A stretch of 64,000 nt of DNA from Cyanidiococcus yangmingshanensis (GCA_013995675.1 VWRR01000010.1:62001-126000), one strand, 5' to 3'. Positions 20,700 to 33,185 are shown, counted from the first letter of the stretch. Program-made: numbers and translations. Notes: generated by a model not told the origin, from the sequence alone.

Positions 20700-20850
20700 T
20701 AGACCGAACGAATCGCCAAGCTTGTATATAGACGCTTGATCGCTCAATCTCTAGAGCATGCTGTTAGGAGAGACTTGGGAATGGAGACCGAACGAATCGC
20801 CAAGCTTTTTCATAGACGCTTGATCGCTCAATCTCTAGAGCATGCTGTTA
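20700..20850 (+). repeat. Direct duplication of a 66-bp sequence
   Basis: AGACCGAACGAATCGCCAAG and the bases after it, through CTCTAGAGCATGCTGTTA, occur at 20701-20766 and again at 20785-20850, separated by 18 unrelated bases. The copies differ only over a few bases after the common CAAGCTT. Lying directly after a stop codon, the pair may be in the 3' UTR of the LpxB-like gene. Confidence 0.85.
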
Positions 20851-21566
20851 TGCTATTCCGGCGCTGCCGTTGCAAGTGCTGACAAGTGCGTCTACAGGTC
20901 CTATCCACGTCAGTGGTTATTCCAAGTCGAGGAGCTATCAACAAGTCGCACGCTTCGGTGAAGAGCGTTGGGAGAGCACTCGCTTGCCGTTCCTCCCTGG
21001 TGCGCTTGCGACGAAACCGAAGCGTACTTCATCGCTTGATGTCTAGAGTCGATCTATGAAGAGCTGTTAATCATTGAACTCTAGACGTGCTCGTCCAATG
21101 CGCTTGCGCTTTGGTGAAGAGCACATCGCTCGGATTCGAGCGCGTCACGACTTGTGTGCCACCGCTCCAACGAGCTCAACGTCCACAGACGCAAAAACAC
21201 ATTTTCTAACCAAAAAGTAGCCACGAAGCACATTGGCTCAAGGGTACCCCAATCGAGTCACCGAATATTGCGTCCCAACTTGGATGGGCCAAGGTCCAAA
21301 ACTGCCTCCCGCGAGCGTCCCTCTAGAGCTTGGCTCCTCGCTGGACTGGGCGTCCTCAGTCGAATGACATCGGCACACCACACTACTTTATCAAAGAACT
21401 TGATAACATCTCCACCTTATCATCAGAATCATTTGATCTCCCTTTTCCTAGTCCAGACTAAAAAAGTCTGCTTAGCGAAGAAAAGAAACCCCAGACTCCC
21501 CAACAAAGCGTCCATTGTTCAAAAAGTCGCTGGGCGCATCCGCGTTCTCAACGTTCCTTTCCGTTT
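20851..21566. other. Intergenic region with scattered CTCTAGA motifs
   Basis: These 716 bases show no convincing gene. An inverted pair TCTAGAGT/ACTCTAGA lies near 21041-21092, and further copies of TCTAGAG occur in the duplication upstream and near 21320. A 145-codon ORF (21154-21591) runs into the next gene in a different frame and has no family look. Confidence 0.4.
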
Positions 21567-22377
21567 ATGGGCTCTCTATGGCGTTTGCTGATACAACGGA
21601 CGCCTTTGGGGCTATCAAGTCCAAGTTTAACTCAAGTAGGGTTCAAAGTGTCGAGTCCTGGTACTTTACTACGCCATTCGTGGACGCGGTTTTCGGCAGT
21701 GCGGTCCAGTTGCTGGCTACCAACTCGGCCGTTTCGTTCGTCGCGTGTACTGCAGCAACCACCGGGGCCTCGCATCGCTTTTGATACGCTCAAACTCGTC
21801 AGAGCGTTTGAGGCATCCGAATTCACTCCTAAACAAGCCGAAGCGTTATCAAGTGCGCTTTCGCAGATCATCGCAGAGGCGCTCGCGTACAATACCGAGG
21901 TTGTTGCGACCAAGGCCGAGTTCTCGGCCCTGAAGAGCGAGATGCAGATCCTCGAGAAAGCTGATTTTGCCTGTCCTTCGGAGTGATTTACAGCTCGTCG
22001 AGAAGAAAGTTGAGACGTTTATGGCGCAGATCTACACCGAGCTCGAACGAATTGAGAATCGTGTGATCAAGTGGGTTATCGGTGCAGCCGGGACAGCGGT
22101 GATGCTGATTCTGGGTATCATGCGAGCGCTGGGCGGTGGCACGGGCGGTCCTAGCAACCACGGTGCTGGACTATCTGCAGAGAGCGCTGTAACGGAGCAT
22201 TCAGTGGGACCAAAAACTGATTGGCCAGTCTTCATCTCGTCGCTACAGTCGCAATTCCGAGCAGTCTCTACGAGTCTGGTCATGGAGCGAGCGACGAAAC
22301 ATCTACCTTCTCCGCAGAGACGAACCTCTGCTTTACCAGATCAGGATCGAACTCAGATGACGCCGAGCCATGGATAA
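21567..22377 (+). CDS. MCUR1/CCDC90-like mitochondrial coiled-coil protein (DUF1640), frame-split
   Basis: The family includes MCUR1, a regulator of the mitochondrial calcium uniporter and of respiratory-chain assembly, and CCDC90B. An Arg- and Ser-rich presequence-like N-terminus of about 70 residues is followed by the family signature FDTLKLVRAFEASEFTPKQA, then AEALSSALSQIIAEAL and QILEKADFA. In the next frame come VLRSDLQLVEKKVETF, a coiled coil and a transmembrane segment (VIKWVIGAAGTAVMLILGIM). Skipping one base near 21972 gives an unbroken match across the junction, so the break lies there. The residues after the membrane segment are low-complexity. The ATG at 21567 is preferred because it supplies the basic presequence. 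Confidence 0.75.
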
Positions 22378-22678
22378 TGGTTACCACATGGTATCTTTCC
22401 TGGACGGAGCTTTGCAGTCCTTGGTGATTCAGTCTCGAGGCGTCGGTTGTCTCGGAGACTCGCTTGATTGCAGGCGATGCCATGCGCTCTCAAGTGTGTC
22501 AGAACGCTAGACGACAACAATCAACGACAACAAGTTCCTGTTCTATTCGAGCGAGCAGGTTTTCGCTCAATCGAGTGATCATACCGACTGGATGCTCGAT
22601 GTGTACTCGGGAGGAAGCGTGTCCATTGGTGCAGGTTATCCTACGTTGACAAGGTACTTGGCCCCGGATCTTCAATGA
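22378..22678. other. Convergent spacer
   Basis: These 301 bases lie between the 3' ends of the MCUR1-like gene and the giant TPR gene. Nothing beyond presumed 3' UTR sequence is seen. Confidence 0.4.
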
Positions 22679-25600
22679 TCAATGCTCCAAGGTACCATGC
22701 ATAAACGCGACTGGCACCTGTTGGTGGAGACAGCTCATCAGAAGCGCATGAATGAGTTCTTGGACAGAGCGCGCTTGTCCAGTGTGGTTGCGATACCGGA
22801 GGGCCCCAATCATGGCAGCTTTGAACCACTCCATTTGGCGAATCGGCACAAAAACCACAATGGTATTGGGACATAGAGCTCGCATTTCCAATAGAATCCT
22901 TCCTGGTTGAGCCAAGTCGTGATACGGAAAGAGACAGATGGCGGTAATGGTATCAACAGCAGCGCGACTAGCACCGCTGCCACTGTTATGGGTTTGGGGC
23001 AGGCGTCCAAAAGCAGTGCTGGATCCCAGGCGGCTTTCAGCGTGCTCGCCGCTGGTCAGTTTTCCGAGACAAGTACCTGCCAAAAGTGCCGATCCCGAAC
23101 GAACTTGTGCCGGAACACTGTTGCTCGATGAACGACGAGCGAGCAGCGCTCGGGCACTCGACCAGAGACGCTCGCCACTCTCTGTCAATGGCCGGAGAAG
23201 ACGACTCGTGTCATGGGCTGGCACCAGACTCGAGCACGAGCCGCCGCCGCCGCTGCCACCAGGCGGAAGACATGGTCGCTCATGTCCATACAGGCTGGTT
23301 TCAGGACGGACCTGCGTATGCTCGCCTACCAGGCTGCCGCGCTGGCTTGGCTCCATGCACGACACCGGGAGAACCTGAACCATGGGTCGAATGGAGGAGT
23401 CTTCCATCGGTGTGGGCGGCTTGGCGCTCGTCTCTGCCGAGGCGACAACCCTTCCTCGGGTCTGCATTGAACGCTCAAACTGCTCCGCTTTGGTGGCGTT
23501 CAGTAACGAGACTGGTACAGACACACCAGCGCTCGGTCGATTAGTGGCCTCCAAAGAATCCGTTGCAAGTGAGGTTGCAACGACTGCAGTCCTGCTGTTC
23601 GGGGGGGATGCCAACGACAAGTTCGCTCGTACGCTGGTCGACTCGGGTGGCCGATAGGCGCCCGATGCAACCGTAGAGACCTGTTTGGCGAATGTCGCTT
23701 CCAGGCGGTCACTCGAGTCGGACGAGTGTGCTCGTTCCGATGCCCAGTCGGTCGCACAACATGCAGGCAATGTCACTCGCGACCTGCAGACGGCTGTATG
23801 GGTGCTGGTGTCGCTCAACGATGCCGTCATGGTATTCGGCGCAAGTGTCGGAACGGAATGAGCGGGCGCTCCATCAGCAGCTGGGCTGTGGAGAGGGCTC
23901 GACTCCGATTCATTCCTCTCGAGATGAAACATAACAATTTGTGAAATATCTGATACATCGCAGTGAATGTATCGTTGTCGTTCGAGGTAATCTTGGAGAG
24001 AGCATGCGCGCATCAGTGGCGCCTCCAGGAGCAACTCCCAAGGAACGAGGTAGAGCGTTGGGTCGCAGAGCAAGAGACCCAACGAGCGTTCCCGACGATA
24101 GCGCTGCGGTCCACAACTCAGCCATTGATCACGTTGAATCCCTAAAAGTGAAGCGATATCACTTGAATGCCAGGAGCGTTGTGGTTGGTCAAGACAGGAC
24201 GCTGCACACGCAACCGTCTGACCCGTTACAAGCCATGGAGTCTGGTCGATTGCTATCGGCAAGAAGAGCGCTGAATGTCCTTCCAAACGTTGAAGTCGAC
24301 CGAGTGGTGCAGTCTCCGACGACATCGAGCCAGGTACCCCGCCAAGTGCAAAGCTCTGCGGCACAAGGCAAAAACCATCCTGGCTTGTATCGTTATCGCT
24401 TGCGGTGGCTTGACCAGACGCCCAAGCGAAGAGATGGCGAAAACCGTTCAGCAAGTTATAGACACAGACGAGTCCACCGACGTTGCATACGTAGAGCATG
24501 TCGGGCGCAATGGCCTGCAAGGCAAGCATCGTCGTTGCTTCGGGTGTACCACTGCTCGACATTGCCGCTGATGTGATGGACGCGGACGACAACTCCGATG
24601 GAAAGCTTGTCCATGTGCTCGTTGCAGGGATGGTCGTCGCGTTGGCTGCTGCTTCCGTCTTCATCTTGATTGGGCCTGCTCCAGTCGTTGGCATTCGTTC
24701 TCTCAGTTTGCCCATCTCATGCAACCAAATTTCCAGGGACTCTTCGTTGTATCGAGCGAGTTCCGAGGTAGACACTTCGCCACGGCGATAACGTTCTGTC
24801 TGCATTTCAAAGCGCTGCTGCATAGACCAAGCGACTTGCACAGGATCGTCCGAGCCGAAGAGCTCGTTGAGTGCATTGGGTGAGTTGGCCTCGTGCCAGT
24901 CCAGTTGCTGGAGCAGTGCGCATAGTTGAGCGGTCTCGCTTCGTCGAGTATCATCGAGTACATCACGGACGATACGAGCACAGGCTTGTTCAAACAGGGC
25001 TCCTAGTGCAGCACTTTCCGCCAACGATTGCTGATCAGAAGAGATCGTCGCAGTACCGCTCGTCCGTCGCTTGTCATTCGTGTTGGCGGATGACTTGATG
25101 CGTTCTCTATGCGGCAACAGAACGCAATTCGTTTCCACAGGCGCTGGGGTTGCTGTCGAATCGCTTCCAGCGATAAGCAACCCAAACGTCGAGTACTGCT
25201 GTTGATGTGCTCTCTTTTCAGCGGATTCCAAGGAAGGACGCTCGGATTCTGGAGATGCCCGTTTGGCAGCATCCGCCTCCATATTCGTTTGGCAACCTGG
25301 TTGCGGCGTCCGGATCGGTAGCTCTTTTGTCGAACGCTGATGCAGTCGAGAAGCGTCTTGCTTGTTCTGTGTTGCAGCCTCGTTCAGTCTGGTGTCTCCG
25401 GATGCATGGGAAGCAGTCCGAGTACGCTCGAGCCGCTTTGAGGTCATTCCGAGGGAGCGCTCACCACGGAAGAGCGCAGATGGCTTCAACCGTCTCAGTG
25501 CTCCTGTGGAGCGTAGCCAGAGGGAGGTCAGACGATTCCGTCGAGCCGGCTTCTGTCCACTGGATGGCTCCGTCGTCACCGCTGGAGCAACACCCGAATC

Positions 25601-28600
25601 GATAACGTCGTGCAGTGCATGCAACCCTTTCGCAGAGCCGCTTCCAGCACTGTTGAGAGCATCATGTCTTGATGAAGCGTGCAACTCGTCTTCAGCAGAC
25701 GGATGAGGTCGATTGAGCGCGTCTACTGTTGCAGGTCTCGGTCTTGAGCGATCGATGCGGAGACCTGTCGACGTACAACTCGCCACCCCATTCTCTGCGG
25801 ATCGCTGCTGCCAGCGATATCGTTCATCGGATGCTGAATCTCTACTCGACAGGTTGGCTCGAGTTGCATGTCGCGACTCGGCCAGCACCGTCTCCAGTAC
25901 GAGCTGGTTATGCACATCGAGGAGGAGCTGCATCTCGAGACACATTCGAGACGGAAGACAATACAGAACCAGCACCATTCGGTTGAGCAGTTGCCGCAGC
26001 TCTTTGACCAGCATCGGCGACGCCATGCCTGAAAAGGCAAATCGAGCTGTTCGAGCATCCACATAGAGCGAATAAAAGGTGGCCCAGGCTTCACGCAAGA
26101 AAGCTATGCCAGCATCGGGGTAACGTCGCAGAAGCATCAGTTGGGCCATGGTGACGCTGACCTCCATCGATGCCTGAACCAGATTGGTCTCCATGAAGAC
26201 ACTCGCAGCCTCGATGAGGCGTTCCTCACACAACTCCAAGTCGAGCTCATTCCCTGTCCAGGCGTCATTGGACGACTCGGAGCGCGCTGCTCTCGTCTGC
26301 TCGATGGAGCTGTCCGCACGAACGAGACGACGAAAGGCCCATTCAACATCCGTTCGCAGAGCAGAGACCGTTGATATGGCGGCATAAATTTCATCTGCCA
26401 TGACGCTGTACAGGTGGGCGGCAGCATCGAAGGAGCGACGAGCCGACACAACGACATCAAGCACCGTTGGAGGTTCCACGTCCGGTCTCTGGGCCAAGCG
26501 AGCAATCCAGCGCTTCCAGACACGCTGCATGGTGTCAGGGAGTTGACGTAAAAGCTTCATGGGTGGTATCAGATGCAATCGACTGGGGCAGAGACGCTCG
26601 CGTGGCTCCATGAAGACGTGCTTCAGCGACGATGTTGACGGCACCGAGTGCGTACACTCAAGACGACAGGCTATCTCGCAAAGTACTTGGCCACGGAGAT
26701 GCATCAGACGAGCTAGGTTTCGAAGCCGTCGTGAGTTGGTCATCTCGGTTGCACAGTCGATCTCTTCGAGCGCGTCCATGTAACGCTCCTCATAGAGGAG
26801 CGCCAGGATGGTTGCTTCTGGAGGCGGACGACTCCGCACCACTCCGTGACTCGACGGACATAGCAAGGGGTCAACCGACATAGCCGAGGATGCGCTCATA
26901 CGGCTGGCACAGTGCACGTTTCCCTCTGGTTTGGGACCAGCACTCGGTTTCGGGCCAGGCGAGGAATACGTATCGAGCGCTTGGTGCCATTCGCATCCAC
27001 TCGATGGTTGGTCTACCCAGATCTCCTCCGGCGCTCTAGTGAAATCTTCAGTAGGAGTACTGCTGCTCACTCCGGTGGGTGCAACGGATACGCCCACCGA
27101 ACTTGACCAACTCTTTGCCAGATAGCGCAGATAGGCTTGTCGGCACGCTGCCGTGTTGCCCAGTCGCAGCCAGATATCAGCGAGTTTGCGGTCGATGATT
27201 GCTTGTCTTCTCGGCGGCAACAAGTATTGGAGCTGAAACAGCGGTTGTAATGCTGACTCGGCATGGCCTGCTCGAACGCGTACGTCAGAGAGCAGGAGAA
27301 GAATGTCGGAGAGATGGCACTCGACCGTTCTTCTTTCGGTTCGCATCGAGACCGGAGCACTCGTAGAAGCATGATTCCTTGGGTCCACGACATTTCCGAG
27401 CGCAGACTGCTCTGGACGCTCCGATGGATGTATCAAAGTGCTCAGATGAGTTTCACTACGTTGTTCGCGGTCCATCAGCGCAGAGGAGCCTGGTAACTTG
27501 CCCGATGCCAGCACAGTCGTCGGAACGATAACTGCTTTCGTCAAACCGGGTGCGGCGTCCTCGAGCGCTTGCCACACCGCTGTGAGGAGCTGCTCGGCTC
27601 GGATGAACCAACCAGCCTCTACGAGAATATGTCCGAGACGCAACGTCACATGAATTGCCTGCAGCAACTGTCCCTCGAGACAGATCGTCCTGAGCAGAGC
27701 AATATTGGCTTGGATTGCTCGTACATAATCCTGCTCAGACAGCGCTAGTTCACTGATTCGTTGCAAGAGAAGGTTCGACTCGTGACCCAAACGCTTTCGG
27801 AAAGCGTCTGCAGCGGCAGAGAGCGCTGCGACAGCGTAGCGATACTTTGCACCATGACGAAGCGTCTCCGCATATCGCTCGAGAAGACTCTGGGCAAACT
27901 CCGATGCACATGGAGAGTCGTCGGCAAGAGCAGGACAGCTAGACAACACAAAAAGTGCTTCGAAATAATGCGACTCCGCTTGACTAGATCGTTCGTACAG
28001 GCTTGAATAGTGTCCGAGTAGCGCTGAGCAACGACATCGGGCCTCGCAGTATGTCGGCAGCCAGGGCATGCACTGTCGGATGAGAAACGTACAGAGATCA
28101 GCAGGTGTGTTGAAATGCTGTTGGAGTGTCAGAGGCAGCATACGGGATAACGTCCTGAGCATCTCATCCGATTCGAAGAAATCGTAGTCTAGAGGCTCTA
28201 AGTTGAAGGGTGAAATACCGTGGAGAAGCCAATAGATCAAGCAAGCTGCCCGAGCAGTGACATGACTCGGTCCAAAGTCCTCTACAGCTGACGGACACTT
28301 TGAAGTGCGCACTTCATCCAAGTGGTCTCCGCTCGCCTCGATATCGAGGGTCCCTTCGTGTTTCCTATCTAGGGAAGGCCCAGAGAACTGGAGCAGGCAC
28401 CGGAGCGGTTGTAGATAGACTCGATCCCAAAAGGTCGCCGGAGCCAACGAGAAGCACGCTGGCCCCAGATGAATGAGTGTCTCTGCGACGAGCAAACGAC
28501 ACTGCCAGTGCAGTGCGGGGACAGTCGCTGGGCTCAGCCGAGCGATGATTCCCTCCAGTAAGGAAAGGAGTTTCGCTAGTTCCGCCCGAGGTATTCCATC

Positions 28601-30708
28601 GAGACCCAGCAAACGCGGTAATAGGATACTCCAAGCTGGAAGGAAAAAAAGCACCCAGCCATGAATGTAGCCCTGCTGGTGCATAACCTCGTGCCAGCAG
28701 CTTATCGAAATGCCGAAAACAAAGGTACATCATCTGCAGCGCTGCCATGGACTCTTGCTCACGACATAATCGAGCACACTCGCGTATCTGGGCAATGCTG
28801 AGGACAGTGAAAAGCGCCCAGCATGAAGCCTCATCTTTGGCGTCCGGATGGATAGACTCAACTGCCTCACTTGCATTCAGGATGGCGAGACGCTCCAGGC
28901 GCGACAAACTATCCAACCATCGGGTTGCGTTTGGAGGCAGAAGCGGATGATCATATGCAGAATATGTGCTTGCAGCGATGAGACCCACAAGCCATAGCTC
29001 GAGTTCTTTCTCACCAAACTGGATCGCCCGTGACTCTGGAATACGCAAATACACCAACGAGGACGGGCGAGGATAGCGCACAATAACGTTTCCTCGATAG
29101 AGCGTACGAGCACGATCTACGATACGGAAAAATGCCGGAATCGCTCCATCTTCGAAGGAGACAGCGGACTCTCCATCGAAAGAGTACGCGGAGGGCACGA
29201 ATCCTCCCATCGTCCGCGCTTTGTCTGTTGTAGACCGGTTCGTCAGACTCTCGAGGTTCGTATCCCAATCCGAGTCCGAGTCGCTGATCGAACTGCGACT
29301 TGTACCACTGGACTGCTCGGACGTTATCGACGCGGATCCTATCCCAGCAGTTTTGGTGATCGGTGTGCAGCCACCTTGATGTGCTGAAGCGTTCGTCCGA
29401 ACGGACTGGATGGGTACTCTGGCGCTCTTTCGATCGATTGGGGCCCCCAAGTTTCGACCGAGAGTAGGCATTTTCAGGTTCGTCTCCAATGGCATCAAAG
29501 ACAGAGGAGATGTCGCGTGCTACAGCGGGTCCAGCGTCGAGACAGCTGCCGCTTTTTGGTGGCTCCGTGAGACTCGCCGTTCTTATCAGCATCCGGGTTC
29601 GCGGAGACAACGAGGCCGCCACCAAGGTCTCAGATAAGTTGTTGGCATGACGAGTGCGCATACCCCCTGGTGATCGGCTTTCCGAGAGCGCTTCCGGACA
29701 GACCCCAAGTCGATTCGAGAGCGTCGCTCCGGTCTGAGGAACATGAACATCAGTTGGCGACGGTAACTGGGTCGCAGTCTGCTTGGAGGCCATGCTACCA
29801 ACATCGATGCCTCGTTCATGACCAGCAGCTACAGCCGATGAATGCTGAGCGCGAATGTCGTCATCCATTTCGTCCCGAGTTCTCCGACTCGAGGAGTCGC
29901 AAGCAGGTGTTTCAATGGGAAATACTGGCGCGGAGGGTACGCGAAAGAGCGTGGCCACTGATGTTGAACGAACAGCATCGACGAGCTGTTCTCGAGATGT
30001 CCCCAATGGCTTGTTCTCAGGAAAACAAAAGTCTCCTGTCCAGTCGGCTGCTTCGGCAATCGCAACACGGCCGATGATCGCATCTACCACGGCAGCTCGG
30101 TTACGACTTGGTCCGTCTTTAGCACGAAAATCACGAGCAGGTCCGTTGACCATTCGTCCTCGACGTCCGCTCGGTCGTTTTCGGCTTGCCCTGGGCGTTG
30201 TACTCGTCGATGCGCTGGTCGAAGATGATGACGAGTCCAGCCTGTTGGCGGCAGCGAGCTGACCTAGTTCTGCAAGCGTCGACGAGGAGCGTGTTGACGG
30301 TAGACGCCCGCGAGAACGATATCGAACGGCCGGTCGAGCGAAACGAGGATATCGGCTCCAGGATGAGTCGGTGCGACTAGTCGGTGCACCCGATGTGGGC
30401 CGTGCCTCGGAGATGATATTCCGATTGGTGCCGATCTCGGATGAGCTCTCTCGAACCCGAACTGGAGAAACGGATCTTCGAAGGGAAAGCTCCAGCGGCT
30501 GCGCTTCGTAGCGAGTTGTCGGTCGCGCAGTCATAGAGGCGCTTTGTTCTCGATCCGAGGGTGGCGTTGATGAACGTAAACGCGCCAGTCTATCTAGTTC
30601 GTCGAGTAGCGCAAGCTCCTCAGCAGAGGGCCGAGTCGAGACGCTTTTGCGGTCCGCGTCAGACCCCGTTGCGCCGCTCTGGGCACTTGCTATCTCCGGT
30701 GCCATCAA
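22679..30708 (-). CDS. Giant TPR-rich protein, unknown function, frame-split twice
   Basis: Three overlapping minus-strand frames (30708-29011, 29498-28365, 28684-22679) read as one protein of about 2,660 residues. The N-terminal 450 residues are Ser/Arg-rich and disordered. From about 29100 downward the sequence becomes helical, with repeated TPR-like units such as SQAESHYFEALFVLSSCPAL, QDYVRAIQANIALLRTICLE and HAESALQPLFQLQYLL. Later parts alternate helical blocks with disordered Ser-rich spacers. Near the C-terminus ERSLGLLLCDPTLYLVPWEL resembles the strand-helix start of CHAT or separase-type protease domains. However, no catalytic His-Gly or Cys-Asp motif follows, so no protease is claimed. 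The first frame change is near a G4C5 run at 29439-29448 or somewhat downstream. The second is at a run of seven A (28644-28650), where removing one base joins AGLHSWLGAFF to LPAWSILLPRLL. Confidence 0.65.
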
Positions 30709-31877
30709 TAGTGGTTGGAGTTCTTGGTTTTGGATCGAAGTCCGCAGCGTCTGCGCGCCCGCCAGTCAGGTTCGTCAGCGTAGAGGTGGCGTTCGAGCCC
30801 CGTGAAGCACCGTGAAGCGCCCAAAGTCTCCGCCCTTTATCCAGTTGAATTCAACTGACTCACCTAGAAAGGAAGGTATAAAGGCACTTGAAAGAAACGA
30901 TCGAAACGCAGAGAAACGTTCTTCAAAAGCCGTTCATCAACGACCCCGTCCATGGTTCAGTGCTGGCGTTCTCGGGGACGCGGCGCTGGCCATCGCACGG
31001 GTCGCCACCGAGATGTGCGCACCCGGGCACTGAATGCGGGTTTGAGTCAGGGAATCAGGTTTGAACGAATCGAACAGAGAGCATCAACAGACCGAATCAG
31101 AGAATTATCTTTTGAATTTATGTAGTTGAGCGTAGATGCAATAAAAAGACACCAACCCAGGAATTCAGAGGAGGTACTGGATATGGGCGGGGTGCCGTGT
31201 GCATACCAAGCGTTCAGCACCCTCTTCAGGGGCGATTCAGTGACCGAACGATGATCAGGCCACGCCAAACCAGGTTGTACGAGTCTGGTATACGCTCCTT
31301 TCTGTCCAGGGCGCGTGCCTTCTCCTGTCCTCGTGGGTACCCGTTTCGTGAACCGGTCTTTTATGGTCAGCGCCATGGTCGTGTCTCCGGCCTCGTACGC
31401 CGTTCGAGTTCGTGAGCGGTTGCAAGGTGCGCGCGCACCAAACATTCGGTCTCTGTTTGAACCGAGCTGGGCATCCAAGCCCGAAGCAAAATACAGCGGA
31501 GCACCACGATATTCTTGTTCAGTCGCGGGAATCAGGCTCAGCACGCTAGCAGTGCCAATGAGGATATCGATCGAATACAGGTTCTGATGAGAAGGTGCAT
31601 CGATGCTGCGTTGGAGCGGTGCAGCTCGTCGCGGAAGGAGGCTAGTACCTTTTACGCTTCCTGGGATGCAATCGCCAAAGCATTGAGCGAGACAGGATTG
31701 TCCACGCCCATAGACCAATTCACCTGACCTGAACAAACCATACTGGCTCCGAGGAGCATGATAGATCTGCTTGCCAGCTCGGTTCGATGTTTGGCGAGCA
31801 GGTAGCACGCCGCGTCGCATGCCCATTTGGAAGCGCTGCCGGGGACAGGATCGCCGTATATCGTCTGTTTAGGTGAA
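30709..31877. other. Intergenic region, no convincing gene
   Basis: These 1.17 kb precede the giant TPR gene and follow the CpcT gene. The longest ORF is 259 codons on the minus strand (31047-31826); its composition is not clearly protein-like and no motif is recognised. A TATA-like GGTATAAAGG occurs on the plus strand near 30875. I cannot exclude a frame-broken minus-strand gene, because a second minus frame (31652-31978) also looks mildly protein-like. Confidence 0.35.
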
Positions 31878-32687
31878 TCACCAATCCAGGTTTGCCGGAG
31901 GCGTCGGCACTTCATCACTCCACGAGTTTCGTACCACAAAGTCGAATGGCCCAGACACCGCACCCCAGAGTTGCTCATGCGTCTGGGGGCAGCGACCTAT
32001 ATCCAGAGATGTGCAGCGTGTTGCAGAGAGGGTCATCTGGGCATCCAGATAGCTGTCTCGATCGCCGCGTCGCACCATGCATTTGCAGCCGGGACGCGTC
32101 TTGCACCGATACAGTTGTTGGGATTCGACCCATTCAAATACGGCGTTGCAGGTTTCGGGAAGTCTCACACAACGATTCCCCTTACGGGGATGCGCTTCCC
32201 GCACCAGCTCCGCCAACTTGGTGCGGTCAAAAGCGGCCGTATAAAACTGCTCCACGCCTTCGACCTTGTACGACTCGGTTTCCAGCGCACCTTGCTCGTC
32301 GCGCACAATCTTGATGATCGTCGCTCTGTAGGGAATCTTGGGTGCGTAGGTGTAAATGGACTCGACGTAGAATGCGTAGCCATCTAAAAAGTCCCAAGGA
32401 AGCGGCCGATAACTCACCCGAATATGCGCCCAAAACGGTGGATTCGCCAAGTGCTGATCATAGTTGTCCCACTCTTTGGCCAGCCAGCGTGCCAAGTGAT
32501 ACGACGTATACGGTTTCACGGTCACCAGTGTCGACTCGAGACGCACACGACTTGCTGTCGCGACACGCGGTCGAATCCGTTGCAGACGAAGCGACCAGGA
32601 CTGCCCCGTCACCTGGTCACCTCGCCGCAAAGAACGGACACCAAAGACTGACACAAACACCATGGCAACAAACACTTGGGGCCACAC
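31878..32687 (-). CDS. cpcT: CpcT/CpeT-family phycobiliprotein chromophore lyase
   Basis: CpcT-type lyases attach phycocyanobilin to a beta-subunit cysteine of phycocyanin (Cys-153 in the classic case). The ORF carries the full family from about residue 62: SYHLARWLAKEWDNYDQHLA, NPPFWAHIRVSYRPLPWDFL, YAFYVESIYTY, PYRATIIKIV, a Cys-rich QLYRCKTRPGCKCMVRRGDR segment, SYLDAQMTLS, SLDIGRCPQTHEQLWGAVSG and PFDFVVRNSW. The N-terminal 60 residues begin with a hydrophobic stretch and then many Arg, fitting plastid import. Nuclear coding of a lyase acting on plastid phycobiliproteins is as expected for a red alga and is the best single organism marker in this window. An upstream minus-strand ORF in the same frame is separated from it by a stop. 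Confidence 0.9.
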   Translation of the reverse strand: MWPQVFVAMVFVSVFGVRSLRRGDQVTGQSWSLRLQRIRPRVATASRVRLESTLVTVKPYTSYHLARWLAKEWDNYDQHLANPPFWAHIRVSYRPLPWDFLDGYAFYVESIYTYAPKIPYRATIIKIVRDEQGALETESYKVEGVEQFYTAAFDRTKLAELVREAHPRKGNRCVRLPETCNAVFEWVESQQLYRCKTRPGCKCMVRRGDRDSYLDAQMTLSATRCTSLDIGRCPQTHEQLWGAVSGPFDFVVRNSWSDEVPTPPANLDW

Positions 32688-33170
32688 AACCTCCTCGCCC
32701 GTTCACGAGCGTGCCAAGGCCCCAAACCCGTTGACGGGATCGCGGAACGCAACGTTGGCGTCGGCCCGCTGGCGCGCAAAGCCGCATTCGATGATCGCCT
32801 GCGTACAGGGCGCCACCGCTGGCCGCGCGGCCATGGCTGTCCGTCCCGCGAGGAGCGCTCGACGCTTGGACGCATCCGCGTTTGCGGACACGTCACGCCA
32901 TCGGCGGTCGGCAGCGATCGCGTGCCCGCGCATCTCGGCCGGGCCGAGGCGTCCGTATCGCGGTGCGATTCGCGGCCAGCGAGCACACGCCTGGGTGAGG
33001 ACTCCGTCCGCGGCGCGAGATCGGATGCCGCAGCGGCTCAGCTGGTCCGGCGAGGGCATGGACGGCGTGTGCAGCGAGCAGCGCCATCGCATCGGCCTTG
33101 CTGGAGTTCGTTGGTATTATCGTTGCAACTTGCTGCAAGGCTGGTGCTGTACCAGTTCACTTGACGGCAG
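32688..33170. promoter_or_regulatory. Divergent promoter region, GC-rich
   Basis: These bases separate the starts of the CpcT lyase and the lumen protein, two plastid proteins read outward. Several ORFs overlap here because the sequence is GC-rich and poor in stops; none resembles a known protein. Shared regulation of two photosynthesis-related genes is possible but not shown. Confidence 0.4.
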
Positions 33171-33185
33171 CACACACACACACAC
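33171..33185 (+). repeat. CA dinucleotide run next to a start codon
   Basis: About eight CA units end one base before the ATG at 33187, so the run forms the last part of the 5' leader of the lumen-protein mRNA. Confidence 0.8.

Noticed and set aside
21154-21591. 145-codon plus-strand ORF before the MCUR1-like gene
   Set aside because: No motif, and it overlaps the start of the MCUR1-like gene in another frame.
22679-30708. Separase
   Set aside because: TPR repeats and a strand pattern recall separase, but the catalytic His-Gly and Cys-Asp motifs are not present.
31047-31826. 259-codon minus-strand ORF
   Set aside because: Its length is tempting, but the composition is irregular, no motif is recognisable and overlapping frames are equally open.
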